From assembly GCA_905221605.1 (NCBI GenBank), contig CAJNDS010000946.1, forward strand, positions 358,077 through 422,076: 64,000 nucleotides of DNA. Direction: 5' to 3'. A model generated the notes under the pieces. That model saw only the letters and a list, made by a program, of their open reading frames with translations. It made no database searches and was not told the DNA's origin. The position numbers were made by a program, and so were the translations under genes. The stretch comes from Symbiodinium natans (Eukaryota > Sar > Dinophyceae > Suessiales > Symbiodiniaceae). Numbering within the stretch: the first letter of the stretch is position 1; each line of letters opens with the position of its first letter. Below are positions 41,630 through 51,866 of the stretch, piece by piece.

Positions 41630-41838
41630 GTTCATGGGTAGTTAAAAGTAGGGTCATAAGTACCAAATAGGGTTATAACTATAGTTACCCTACTTAAAAA
41701 GCCAGTTATATCTACCCATGAACTTCATGAACCTCCAATGCCTTACATCTACTTGGAGGTTCATGGTACTTGCTAACCAATTATAAGCAGGGTTATAATT
41801 CCAGTTATAATTGGTTAGTACCATGAACCTCCAAGTAG
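41630..41838. repeat. Inverted-repeat (introner-like) element inside an intron
   Basis: It begins at the donor with GTTCATGGGTA and ends TACCATGAACCTCCAAG. An inner perfect 21-bp inverted repeat joins 41749-41769 to 41818-41838, starting CTACTTGGAGGTTCATGG. A further half copy in reverse orientation lies at about 41711-41738 (CTACCCATGAAC, TGAACCTCCAA). Confidence 0.75.
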
Positions 41839-42063
41839 CAGCATCTAGCAGGTCTGTAGGACAAGAGCTCGGCGTCCCGCGCCTGAAAATACAGCTTTTC
41901 TTTCGCAAGCAAAGTCGATGCCTGCATCGTTGTCGTCACATTCGATTTTGCAACATCCAAGTAAAAGTGAGTGAGAGTGTGAGTGAGTCCATGTATGTTT
42001 GTGCGCGCGCTTCTGTGTCTGTGGTCGTGTTCAACGGCACACCTGCTGCGTGACTGATTGCAG

Positions 42064-42402
42064 GAGATTCAAGACATGCTGGCCCTGGCCCGTCCGGGAG
42101 GAGATGGGCTCAGTCGCATTGAGGTCAGGCGAATCCAGAAAAAGGATCCAGCCACAGGGGAAGAGTATGACAGCATCTTCTGGAATGAGACCTATGACAA
42201 GGAAGGCACCAACATTTGTCAGCAGGAAGGGGGTCGTTTCAGACCTTCCGCAGCGATTCTTCAGAAAGCGAGGCGGCTTCTCCAAAGCGATGCGGGTCTT
42301 CTGCTATCCAAGGCCGTTGCAGCATATGTTCGATTGGCTGAGTACTTCGGGCAGGAGCTCTACCACATGGAGGCCGAGATCGGATCCTTCGCCCATAGTT
42401 GA
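42064..42402 (+). CDS. Terminal exon of the unknown plus-strand gene
   Basis: It follows a GACTGATTGCAG acceptor and reads in phase from the exon ending at 41629. About 112 codons to a TGA at 42400-42402: IQDMLALARPGGDGLSR, EEYDSIFWNETYDKEG, ILQKARRLLQSDAGLLL, YVRLAEYFGQELYHMEAE. It is mostly helical, with no signal or family recognised. The overlapping +1 frame is also open but Arg/Ser-rich. Fifty bases downstream begins a TA/C repeat. Confidence 0.55.
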   Translation, partial: EIQDMLALARPGGDGLSRIEVRRIQKKDPATGEEYDSIFWNETYDKEGTNICQQEGGRFRPSAAILQKARRLLQSDAGLLLSKAVAAYVRLAEYFGQELYHMEAEIGSFAHS

Positions 42403-42446
42403 ACTTTAACGCTTTTGGGTTTCCTTCTTCTGCAATAGTAATATCC

Positions 42447-42484
42447 AATATATATATATATATATATGGTCACCCCCCCCCCCC
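42447..42484. repeat. (TA)n followed by a C-run
   Basis: TATATATATATA followed by GGTCACCCCCCCCCCCC. Similar TA runs occur at 45198-45224, 45245-45260, 45618-45641, 49015-49057 and 51473-51570. Confidence 0.9.
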
Positions 42485-42699
42485 ATGATCCACACCTATG
42501 GTTTTCCTGTCTTCGTCTTTGTCTGATTTTCTGCTTTTTCCTCGGAAAAAATGCAGTAAAAACTGTACTGGAACACAAAAGGCTCTTTTATATTATCCTC
42601 TATAAAAACACTAGTGTTTTTTATGTGCATTTTTGCTTCTGAAACGTCTAGCCATTTAGAATTTTGAGGCTTTTCAGGGTTTAGGGGTTTTTTAAAGTT

Positions 42700-43665
42700 T
42701 AGATGATCTGCGGAAGGCACCGGGGCTTCCCCAGACCATTTCAAATTTTAAAACCCTTAAAATCCTTAATTGTTTTTGAACGGGCCGCCCTTTTAAAATT
42801 TTAAGGGCTTTAAGGTATGTAAAGCCATTCAAAATTTTCAGGATTAGAAGGCTTTAAAGTCCTTAAATCCTGAACACTTTTATCCCTTAAAATTCTAAAA
42901 TACCTCAAAATTTTAAAAGGGCAGCCGTTCAAAATTAAGGAAGTTACGGGTTTTAGAATTGAACATCCTAAAATCCTGTCCTGTTAAAGGGTTTGTAAAA
43001 ATTTTCATGGCCTGGGGAAGGCACCGGGGCTTCTCCAGACCATTGCCAACTAACTTTAAAAACCTTAAAATCCTAAAAGGGCAGCCACATAAATGTTGAA
43101 GCATTTTAAGGTTTTTAAAAGGCTTTAAAGCGTTCAAAATCCTGAGAATGTTTCAACAGAATTTAAGGATTTTTTGCAAGATTTTAAGGATTTAAAAAGT
43201 TCAGATGGTCTGGGCAAGCCCCGGTGCCTTCCCCACACCATTTAAATTTCTAAAAGGTTTTTGAAAAATGGTCTGGAGGGGCCCCGGTGCCTTCCCCAGA
43301 TCATTTAAAATTGAAAAAATCCTTGAAACCCTTAACCCTAAACACCAGACCCGAAACCCTTAACACTAAACCCTAAACACTCAGCACTAGGCACTAAACA
43401 CTAACCCTAAAAACTAAGAGCACTTAGCACAAACCCCAAGCACTTAACACGAAACCCTAAACGCTTAAGCACTAAACCCTAAACACTAGACCCTAAAAAC
43501 TTAAACACTACACCCTAAAAACTAAACCCTAAACATTACACACTAAACCCTACACACTAAACCCTGAACACTAAACACTAAACCCTAAACCCTAAACGGC
43601 AGGATTTTTAAAGTTGTCAATGGTCTGGGGAAGCCCCGGTGCCTTCCCCAGATCATTTCAATTTG
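42700..43665. repeat. Family of about 40-bp palindromic elements (five copies)
   Basis: Copies near 42706-42740, 43010-43045, 43203-43245, 43266-43306 and 43616-43660 share GGTCTGGGGAAGCCCCGG and TGCCTTCCCCAGA.CAT in either orientation. The sequence is close to its own reverse complement, so each could form a stem. The DNA between them is AT-rich (TTTTAAAATTTTAAGG) and without genes. Confidence 0.75.
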
Positions 43666-44430
43666 TAAAAATCCTTAAAACCCTTAAAACCCTTAACCCT
43701 AAAACCAAACCCGAAACCCTTAGCACTAAACCCTAAACACTCAGCACTAGACCCTAAACACTAACCTTAAAAACTTAACACTAAGCCCTTAGCACAAACC
43801 CCAAACACTTAACACGAAAGCCTAAACGCTTAAGCACTAAACCCCAAACACTTAAACACTGCACCCTAAAAACTAGACCCTAAACAGTACACACTAAACC
43901 CTACACACTAAACCCTAAACACTAAACAGAAAACACCAAAGCCGGAACCTCAATCCCTACTAAATCTAAGTCTAAACCTGAAACCAAAAACCCGTCGGGG
44001 TTTCGGATGCTTACTGTTTGGATTTTAGAGTTTAGGGTTTATTTCGTTTAGGGTTTTAGCCAAGCCGCTTGACCCTAAATCTAAACCTTAAACTTAACAC
44101 TCAACCCTAAACACAAAACACTAAACCCTGAAACCTACACACTAAACCCTAAACATTGAACACTGAACCCTAAACCCGAAACAGCAAATCCTGAACCGTA
44201 AACCAACCCCAAACCAAAAAAAAAGGGGTTTCAGTCCTTCAGGGGGTTTAAAACCTCATCATCATAAAGTTTAGGGTTTTAGACATTATCCAAGTCGCTT
44301 AACCCTAAACCCTAAAAAGTAAACCCTAAACCTTTAAAACCAAAACCTAAACACTAGACCCTAAACACTAAACACTGCACCCTAAACACTAAACCCTACA
44401 AACCCTCAACAATAAACACTAAACCGTAAT
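43330..44430. repeat. Long degenerate CCCTAAA/ACACTAAA tract
   Basis: CCCTAAA units mixed with ACACTAAA, CCCTACA, CCCGAAA and AACCTTAA variants, about 1.1 kb with short breaks (43600-43670 and about 43985-44065). No gene is seen. Confidence 0.8.
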
Positions 44431-44454
44431 CCCTAAACGTGCACATGGAGAATT

Positions 44455-45125
44455 TGGGCCCCGGACTCCATATGCACCCGGGCCCCGGACTCCAGACTCC
44501 AGATTTCCAGAAAAAATCTGGAGTACCCCCAGACTCCAGACTCCAGATTTCCAGAACAAATCTGGACTCCAGACTCCAGATTTCCAGAAAAAATCTGGAG
44601 TACCGGGGCCCCGGACTCCAGACTCCAGATTTCCAGAAAAAATCTGGAGTACCGGGGCCCCGGACTCCAGACTCCAGATTTCCAGAAAATATCTGGAGTA
44701 CCGGGGCCCCGGACCCCAGATTTCCAGAAAAAATCTGGAGTACGGGGGCCCCGGACTCCAGACTCCAGATTTCCAGAAAAAATCTGGAGTACCGGGGCCC
44801 CGGACTCCAGACTCCAGATTTCCAGAAAAAATCTGGAGTACCCGGGGCCCCAGACTCCAGATTACAGACTCCTGAATCTGGAGTCCAGGGTCCCGGTACT
44901 CCAGATTTTTTCTGGAAATCTGGAGTCTGGAGTCTGGAGTCTGGAGTCTGGAGGTACTCCAGATTTTTTCTGGAAATCTGGAGTCTGGAGTCTGGAGGTA
45001 CTCCAGATTTTTTCTGGAAATCTGGAGTCTGGAGTCTGGAGATACTCCAGATTTCTTCTGGAAATCTGGCGTCTGGAGTCTGGGGGTACTCCAGATTTTT
45101 TCTGAAAATCTGGCGTCTGGAGTCC
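44455..45125. repeat. Hairpin tandem array with head-to-head inversion
   Basis: About seven units of CTCCAGATTTCCAGAAAAAA plus TCTGGAGTACCGGGGCCCC (about 50-57 bp) run to about 44880. Then four to five units of the reverse complement run on to 45125. Each unit holds an inner stem CTCCAGATTT / AAATCTGGAG around TTTTT or AAAAA. Long open frames on both strands are repeat artefacts. Confidence 0.85.
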
Positions 45126-45420
45126 CCCCCCTCCCAAAACCAGCCTTCCCGAGGCCAAATGTCTGGATCATGGCGGGGGGGGGGGGGGGGGCGAGCATAT
45201 ATATATATATATATATATATTTATTTTACTTATTTATTTATTTATTCACATATATATATATGAAGAATCATAAGAACAAGAACCCCAGTAGAGTTTAACA
45301 ACCTTTTTTTTCCTTTAGTTGTGTTGGTGACGTGAGGATCCCCTCTGCCGAAGGAAGAGGCGCACGGAGAGAAGCTCGTGACTAGTGCCCAGAGTAGGGC
45401 CCTTATTGCCTTTTTTGAGG

Positions 45421-45522
45421 GGTTTAGGGTTTAGGGTTTACGGGATGGGGTTTAGGGTTTAGGGTTAGGGTTTGGGGTTTAGGGTTTAGGGTTTGGGGTT
45501 TAGGGTTTAGGGTTTAGGGTTT
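45421..45522. repeat. TTTAGGG array
   Basis: About thirteen units with some GGGTTTGGGG variants, starting within TTGAGGGGTTTAGGG. Confidence 0.9.
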
Positions 45523-45823
45523 ACTCTTGGGCCTAGGTGATGATGTCCACGGATTGGTCAGACAAGTTGAATGCCATGCTGCAACTGGAAGGTAACTAGG
45601 ATTGGCCCAATTGGGATATATATATATATATATATATATGTTTTTTTTTTTTTCTATTTTTGTCTAGTTGGGATAATATTGATCTGTTTATTTTCTTTTA
45701 TATTAGATTTTCTATCTTTTCATATTTTGGCATATTGTAGATCTTCTCTCCCTAGCTGGGTGGAAGTTGCTCTGATTTAGGAATCCATTATTTTTTTTCA
45801 GAGGGTTAGAGGGGCCCACCTAG

Positions 45824-46056
45824 GTAAGGAGCCATGCCCAAACAGCGCCGAATGGCTTCTTGTTTGCATCAAGAGGACGAACTGCCTTTTGGAGAAGGCT
45901 GCAGAAGCCGACCCCCATGGCCTCACTCCTGGCCGAATGGCTACGTTTTTGGAAGTAGAGAAAGAGGTCACGGATCACTACGATGAGTTTGCCATTCAGG
46001 CCAAGCTTGACATGCCCCACATGCCTGGCCTTTGCGAGCAGGAGGAGGACAGCATG
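45824..46056 (+). CDS. Exon of a plus-strand gene, unknown
   Basis: Possible acceptor CCCACCTAG; donor ATG|GTAATT. The frame is natural: LEKAAEADPHGLTPGR, TFLEVEKEVTDHYDEFAIQ, DMPHMPGLCEQEEDSM. It is in phase with the next two exon candidates (46156-46245 and 46461 on), which supports a common gene. No domain is recognised. Confidence 0.5.
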
Positions 46057-46155
46057 GTAATTCCTACCGCCTCGCTGCTGCAATCGGAAAGTGTGGCAGC
46101 GGCGGCGAACAGTGAACGGCACAGCCGTGCCGTGGCTGCTGTTTTACACACGCAG

Positions 46156-46245
46156 CGTGCAGCGGCAAGGACAGCACGGGCCCTCTCGGACCATACGAGA
46201 TTGCACCTGCTGGAGGCATCATTCTTCACACACACCTGGAAGAAG
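46156..46245 (+). CDS. Exon of the same gene
   Basis: Thirty codons in phase 0 at both ends: acceptor TTTTACACACGCAG; donor AAGAAG|GCCTGC, a GC-type donor of the kind known in dinoflagellates. It reads TARALSDHTRLHLLEASFF. The intron to 46460 ends CTCTTACGCAG. Confidence 0.45.
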
Positions 46246-46460
46246 GCCTGCGCTCCCAGCCACACAGTCTAAAGGTGTCTAAAGCATGGCAGACTAGGAG
46301 TCATGCGAACTAGTCGAAAATGTTCAAGTTTTCAACATCAAAGCTAGGCAACGCGGCACCGATTCTACGCCGTTCTGCATACCCCGAGTACTGCGTAACA
46401 TGGCCTCTCTCACCCCTCTAATTCTGACATCAGTGTGGGTCTCTTTCGGCTCTTACGCAG

Positions 46461-46790
46461 GCATGCGAGCTCATCGGGTGCTGGACCACCTCCTTTGTCG
46501 ATATCATGGATGCGTCCGCCGGACATACCGCAGAGCTCGTGGACGTGAATGCATCCTGGCACGCGGTGAAGACCCACCATGTAGCCTTCATGCAGTTCAG
46601 GACCTCCGTATGGGAGGCCATGAATGCAAGCGCTGCCTTCCATGAGAACTTCAGCAGCTTCATCTACGAAGCTGGTCGGACAAAAGGAGCGAGGCGGACG
46701 GATCCCATTTACAAAGAGACGAGTGACGTGCTGTCCACCGTGCTGGCCCTGGAGAGGGAACATGATGTGGGGCAGAGTGGGAGGAGAAGA
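46461..46790 (+). CDS. Exon of the same gene, 3' border uncertain
   Basis: Acceptor CGGCTCTTACGCAG. The frame continues in phase 0: CELIGCWTTSFVDIMDAS, HAVKTHHVAFMQFRTSVWEAM, FHENFSSFIYEAG, LSTVLALERE. It then enters an Arg-rich GA-repeat (AGAAGAAGAAG), so the donor probably lies near 46740-46790. A strong donor, TTTCAG|GTAAGT, is seen further on at 46970. Product unknown. Confidence 0.45.
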
Positions 46791-47096
46791 AGAAGAGGAC
46801 GAAGACGAAGAAGGTCCGTGGATATTGATGAAATGGGTGGCGAAATCGAGCAGTCAGGGTGGTGGTGCCAAGGCTGACTGGGCTGACTCTCCTTATGCTT
46901 AGTTTCGGGATAGCAACCGAAAACGAGCCGCGGTTCTTGCACTGCATAGGCTTAGTGTAGCAGCCATTTCAGGTAAGTCCCTGAACGAAAGGGTATGCAC
47001 AAGGTCGTAGGGCCAAGTAGAGTAACTTGGTAAACCTTTGTTCTAACAATGGGGGTGATTTGGGATGGGATGCCCCCCACAAGTTAGGTGCTTCAG

Positions 47097-47247
47097 CTGG
47101 CGGGCCGGCTCCATGACGGCCCACCAGAAGAAATTCCCCAGCGCGACGGCGACCTGGGGAGCAGAGGTGGGTTTCACCATGACTGTGGGCGACCCCACGG
47201 ACTATGAGGCATGGCTCGAGGCCCATCTTCCAAAAACAAATTTTTCG
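47097..47247 (+). CDS. Exon-like segment upstream of the PAN-like exon
   Basis: Acceptor GTGCTTCAG; the frame reads TAHQKKFPSATATWGAEVGF and TVGDPTDYEAWLEAHLP. The alternation EVGFTMTVG is echoed by EIGVTLTIG and KVTITMGLG in the next exon, suggesting one beta-rich domain split by an intron. The donor is unclear (possibly TTC|GTGAAT) and the phase does not match cleanly. Confidence 0.4.
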
Positions 47248-47299
47248 TGAATTCCGTGCTTTTTCTATGTCGATCGCAACAACAGTTTGACTTACCCAG

Positions 47300-48107
47300 G
47301 CTGCGGAAGGGGAGGAGCCGGCTGTCTTTGAGATAGGAGTCACCCTGACTATTGGCTATGTTCCTAGTCTTCCGAGCGGGCAAGGAGTGCGGTCTGGCGT
47401 GTCAGTGGGTGGAGTCTTGGAGCTCAACACAGCTGGCCCTAAAGTGACCATCACAATGGGGCTTGGCACGAGCGCGGTGCAGGGTCAAGCCAGGGCGTCT
47501 GCATGCAGCCCCAGGAAAGCGAGCATTGGCCCCTTCAAATGCCTAAAAAGTGTGGCTGCCGCGTTCACCCTCTTCTGCAAGGACTTCGACTTTTCGACCG
47601 GTGACAACGATGCTCCGGACAATGACCCATGCGCCAAAGACGACAGAGTGTATTCAGAGTTTGAGGATGGGCGGCGGAGAAGCAGGAAGTATGTGCGCCG
47701 GCGCCAGCACAGCATGGAGGGGCAAGGTCAGACCACTGAGGAGTCGCAAAGCGATTGCCGCGAGCGCTGCAATAATGTGGCGGGTTGCGCGCATTACTCT
47801 TTCTGGCCACGTAATGGTAATTGTGAGCTCCAATCCAGCAATTCTGAGCTCACCCGGAGCTACAGAGGAGCAAAGACTGGTCCCCCAGTGTGCTGTGCCG
47901 TGTCCGGGGTTTGGTGGGCAGAGGATGAGAACAGGCGCCGGCGAGCAAACTTAGATGAAGACACACCAAAAGATGTAACCAAGCACATCAGAAGGCGGCG
48001 CGATGGGGGGTCCGAGAGTACCTTAGAGAAATGCCAAGAGCGATGCCAAAACGTGGCCGAATGTCAACATTTCACCTACTGGTCAGATGGCAAGTGCCGC
48101 TTTACAG
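47300..48107 (+). CDS. Secreted-type protein exon with two PAN/apple-like Cys modules
   Basis: Acceptor TTGACTTACCCAG. The frame is open from the first base. An N-terminal beta-rich part (VFEIGVTLTIGYVPSLPSG, GVLELNTAGPKVTITMGLG) is followed by an acidic linker. Two modules with spaced cysteines follow: SDCRERCNNVAGCAHYSFWP...CEL (about 47750-47830) and EKCQERCQNVAECQHFTYWSDGKCRF (about 48025-48100). Each is preceded by a similar basic linker (RRRSRKYVRRRQ, HIRRRR). PAN/apple domains bind carbohydrate or protein, usually outside the cell. The donor is TTTACAG|GTTCCT at 48108. No signal peptide is visible in this exon; it would lie upstream. Confidence 0.65.
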
Positions 48108-48203
48108 GTTCCTGGATCATGGTTGAAAATCATTTTGTACATGTTTGATGTATACTTAAACCAAAAAAATAACAAGAGTGAGCATTTTATATATAAAGCT
48201 TCC

Positions 48204-48431
48204 CCAACAGTGGTGCAGGTTCGAGTGCCAAGAAGTATTATGGCCATGGAGAAAGTCCCCAGGCATCAGGGCCGAAGTATTGCGAAGCATGAGGCAGATG
48301 AAACTGAAATTGCCCATGGAAAAAAGATGCCAAAGGGCAATGGACGGCAATTGCGTTGTTGTGCTTGTCATGCTGGTAGCTGCGGCCAAGCACTGGCCAT
48401 GACAGATGCTTCTTCTGATTCTTCTGAGTAG
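48204..48431 (+). CDS. Possible last exon of the PAN-like gene
   Basis: After CTTCCCCAACAG a frame reads VPRSIMAMEKVPRHQGRS, HEADETEIAHGKKMPKG and CCACHAGSCGQALAMTDASS to a TAG at 48429. An overlapping frame is also open. Low certainty. Confidence 0.25.
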   Translation, partial: PTVVQVRVPRSIMAMEKVPRHQGRSIAKHEADETEIAHGKKMPKGNGRQLRCCACHAGSCGQALAMTDASSDSSE

Positions 48432-48888
48432 GGCTGAGTGAGCATGGAGTGAAGCAGCCACGTTGCATGCGCTTGCGCATGGGTACACGCTCTCTTCAAG
48501 AGGATTGAGCGCTTTAAAACATTTTGCAGGTCACATCTTCGCTGGAACAGGATACTGAACCATCGCCGGAAGCAAGTTTGCGTTTCGGCTTCGAGGGGGT
48601 TGACACGGCCTGCAGCTTGTAGCGATGCTCTGATGGCGGCTTCTCAGGCGGACTCTTGCCTTTTCCTGTCTGCTTCAGTGTGGGTGGAATGAACGCTCAG
48701 CCCTGATCAGGCGATCTTGTCTTTTGCCAATACCTTTCGCCTGGAACTAAGCTGTAGCCTTCTGCGATTGAGCCAGTGCTTGTATGTTGCATGCTAGCAG
48801 GGTTTTAAGGTCTATGATTTATGGGATATGGTGGTACGTGCGAGTAGGTGAAGTGTGGCTTCTGAACCTTGCACCAATCTGCAAACAG

Positions 48889-48965
48889 GCCCTGCAAGTT
48901 GTCACGACTGTGAGTGGAGCTTATGGCAACAGCCGGGTTGCGTTGCCAGCTTTCCCGGGGATTGG
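48889..48965 (+). CDS. Exon-like segment
   Basis: Acceptor CTGCAAACAG; donor ATTGG|GTAGGT. It reads ALQVVTTVSGAYGNSRVALP. Spliced to 49080 it stays open for about 40 more codons (VFSPQAQVMLRCTVIGQ) to a TGA near 49200. No family is recognised. Confidence 0.35.
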
Positions 48966-49079
48966 GTAGGTAACCTTCAACACTTTTGGTTATATAGAAT
49001 CCTACTCTCTTTGTCTATATATATATGTATATATGTATATATATATATATATATATAATGTTCACCTTTCTTTGGCTAG

Positions 49080-49262
49080 CGTATTCAGCCCACAAGCTCA
49101 GGTGATGCTGCGATGCACGGTCATTGGGCAGACGCCAAAGCTTCTGCGGTGTCGCTGGCAGTTGCAGCGGCCTGGCAATCGAATATTGACAGCCGGCTGA
49201 AGTTGGGCCCGGCCTGCGAGAGACAGAGTCATGGCAAGGGCGCAACGACAAGTCGGGCTATG
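49080..49262 (+). CDS. Exon-like segment bounded by TTTAGGG
   Basis: Acceptor CTTTCTTTGGCTAG; donor region CTATGGG|GTTTAGGG. The frame from the acceptor reads HGHWADAKASAVSLAVAAAW and is open to the donor. The alternative frame set by the 48965 donor ends near 49200. Which is used cannot be told. Confidence 0.35.
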
Positions 49263-49487
49263 GGGTTTAGGGTTTATAGAGGCTTTGTTCGTCAGCTTCG
49301 GCCTTCGATACAGCCCTAATCCCTAAACCCTAAACCCTAAACCCTAAACGCTAAACCCTAAACCCTAAACCTAAACCCTAAACCCTAAACCCTAAACCCT
49401 AAACCCTAAACCTAAACCCTAAACCCTAAACCCTAAACCCTAAACCCTAAACCCTAAACCCTTGTAAGTGCCCTCGAACCCTTCGAG

Positions 49488-49534
49488 GCACCTGGCGCGG
49501 CCGGTGGCGACCTGGAAATCTCAGGCACTTGGAG
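49488..49534 (+). CDS. Exon-like segment (47 bp)
   Basis: Acceptor CCCTTCGAG after a CCCTAAA array; donor TTGGAG|GTTCATGGG, then TTTAGGG from 49558. The frame reads APGAAGGDLEISGTW. The donor is the same GTTCATGGG as at 41630. Confidence 0.45.
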
Positions 49535-49890
49535 GTTCATGGGTACTTAGCACCTCGTTTAGGGTTTAGGGTTTAGGGTTTGGGGTTTCAGGTTTAGGCC
49601 CCTAAGTGTAGGTCCACAACCTACTTAGGACTTATCGGGGGCCTTCTCAGTACAGCTATAGCTGGGGTTATAAGTAGCCCAATTAACGTACTTCTAGAGG
49701 ATTTTGGGGCCTTATCAGTACAGTGAATTACTTTGGGTTCTAAGTACGTGAAAAGTTTTGGGCTCCAAGTATGCAGGCAAGAGGAGGAAAAATGTCCCCA
49801 TGTCCTGGCGCCATCAAACCCTTAACCCTAAACCCTAAACCCCAGACCCCAAACCCTAAACCCTAAACCCTAAACCCTAAACCCAGAAAG

Positions 49891-49990
49891 GCTCCAGAGA
49901 CGCTCGCTCCGCTGAAGTGCTTTGGGTGGCAGCTTCCACGGCCCCCGCCTCAGAGTGTCCAAAGCGGCAAAACCCCAAGCCCTTGAAGGG
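49891..49990 (+). CDS. Exon-like segment
   Basis: It starts after a CCCTAAA array and ACCCAGAAAG, and ends CTTGAAGG|GGTTTAGGG. One frame is open to the end (RDARSAEVLWVAASTAPASE); a second reads TLAPLKCFGWQLPRPPPQS. Confidence 0.4.
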
Positions 49991-50077
49991 GTTTAGGGTT
50001 TAGGGTCTAGGGTTTAGGGTTTAGGGTTTAGGGAACCCTCCATAGACGCCTGCAACCCTGAGCCGTACTGAAACGAG

Positions 50078-50255
50078 GCCCGAGCCGGGTTGGTGAAGGT
50101 CCTGGCCGCTTTCTCCGCGCGCCAGCGGCCTTGGGATGATGTGGGGTTTGCGGACATTCGGGTCAAGTTGGGGGTAGAATCGTGTGCAAGGGTATCAAGG
50201 ATGTTGCACGGTGAAAAGGTAGAAGCTCTGATCCCATGCTGTCTATGCTCACGAG
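50078..50255 (+). CDS. Exon-like segment
   Basis: It comes after a TTTAGGG array and ACTGAAACGAG. It reads ARAGLVKVLAAFSARQRPW, DDVGFADIRVKLG, SRMLHGEKVEALIPCC and is open past 50255. The donor is unclear. It is followed by degenerate CCCTAAA from 50281. Confidence 0.4.
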
Positions 50256-50434
50256 CACTGAACACCCCGAAGCCCACACCTCAAAACCCAAACCTGAAAA
50301 GCGTAAAGCCTGAAAGTAGAAACCCTAAACCCTTTACCCTCAACCCTAAGCCTTAAACCCTAAGCCATCCTAAGCCCTAAACCCCAAGGCCCTGCATCCT
50401 AAGCCTAAGCTCTAAACCCAAAGCCCTGTTTCAG

Positions 50435-50545
50435 TCTGAGCAGTCCGCTGAGGCGCGGCTCGTGGCCCCTCACGGGAGCTAGCGTTGGCCACCGCCGCTG
50501 GCTGCACGGCGATGCTGCCAGAGGCCGGCATTCCTTTCATGGGAT
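50435..50545 (+). CDS. Exon-like segment
   Basis: Acceptor CCCTGTTTCAG after CCCTAA-type repeats. The longest frame reads TGASVGHRRWLHGDAARG and is open into the following TTTAGGG array (from 50552). Confidence 0.4.
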
Positions 50546-51079
50546 TGATTTGGTTTAGGGCTTAGGGCTTAGGGTTTAGGGTTTTGGGTTTAGGGTTTAG
50601 GGCCACCAAAAGAGCCCGCATGTTTTGAGTACACCGATGAGGTCCTCTGCCTCTTTTGCTGGGAGGTTTCATGGGTTTAGGGGGCTTAGGGCTTGGAGAC
50701 CCTGCAGGTTTGAGGTTCAAAGACTTCTTAGTCTTCCGTGCCTCTTTGCCGAGGCCTGGCCTCCGGGTGCTGCGGAGGACTTGCTAGGTCCATCGCCAGA
50801 GCACGCCAGAGAGACATAGGTCCTTGGGGTCGGAAAAATTACTAATGGTGTTTTCCTTATGGTCCCTTTATCATTATACTCCAATAACCCCCGAAACCCT
50901 ATGCTAATTCTTAAGGCCCCTATATTTAGTAGCCCTAAGCCCTAAACCCTAAACCCTAAACCCTAAACCCTAAACCCGAAACCCGAAACCCGAAACCCTA
51001 AACCCGAAACCCGAAACCCGAAACCGTAAACCCTAAACCCTAAACCCTAAACCATCTTGGGGTGGCGAGTGGTGTTGAG

Positions 51080-51172
51080 GCATGTCCGGTGTCATGGCAC
51101 TGCTGCTTCGGGCCGCTGCGCTCGGTGTGCGCTCGAAGCCAGGCTGGCGCTGAGAACGGCGCAGTAGAGGGG
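51080..51172 (+). CDS. Exon-like segment, possible start
   Basis: Lies between a CCCTAAA array (to 51053) and a TTTAGGG array (from 51176). After GTGTTGAG a frame opens with ATG: MSGVMALLLRAAALGVRSK, then a TGA near the end. Could be an N-terminal signal-like segment; weak. Confidence 0.3.
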
Positions 51173-51866
51173 GGTTAGGGTTTAGGGTTTAGGCTTTAGG
51201 GTTTTGGGGTTGGGTTTAAGGTTTAGGGTTTAGGGGCCCCACTAGTCACCCGCCAGCCACGGCAGTTACTGATGCAAATGCCAGGACATGCCAAGGGCCA
51301 GTAAACACCAGACCCACCTAAACTCGAACTGTTGCTCGTACTTCACAGAGGGTCCATTGGACCCTAGACCCTGAATTTCAATCAGGGGAACACGGGGCCC
51401 CGTTGCCAATAGCGGACAGCAGGTTTGGGTGGCTTCGCTGCGCTACGAGCGGCGGCCTGAAACGGACGTGCATATATATATATATATATATAGATATAGA
51501 TGTATATGTGAAAAAACATGCACACATACGCTGCTATATATATATATATATCTATATATCATATGTATATACATATATAGAGTATATAATACACTGTACA
51601 ATACGATACGATACTATACTATACTCTACTATACTCTAATATCATATCACATAATATGTTTTTTTAGTAAAGTGCATAGTAACTTCTCAACAACAGATAG
51701 TATGTTATATGTATATACATATGAGATTTTTATCATATGTTACACGACACGCTATATGCGACATGACAGATTCTATATGGTATCTTCTATGATCATATAT
51801 GTATATGTGTATATGCATGTTTTAATTTTTACTTGTATGTCTATCATAGTATGTAATACTGTCTTG

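Noticed and set aside
44419-45263. Long open frames of about 260-270 codons on both strands
   Set aside because: These are translations of the hairpin repeat array; the unit is mostly free of stops in several frames.
49318-49470. A true chromosome end
   Set aside because: CCCTAAA arrays here are short, internal, flanked by unique DNA and alternate with TTTAGGG arrays; both window ends are non-telomeric.
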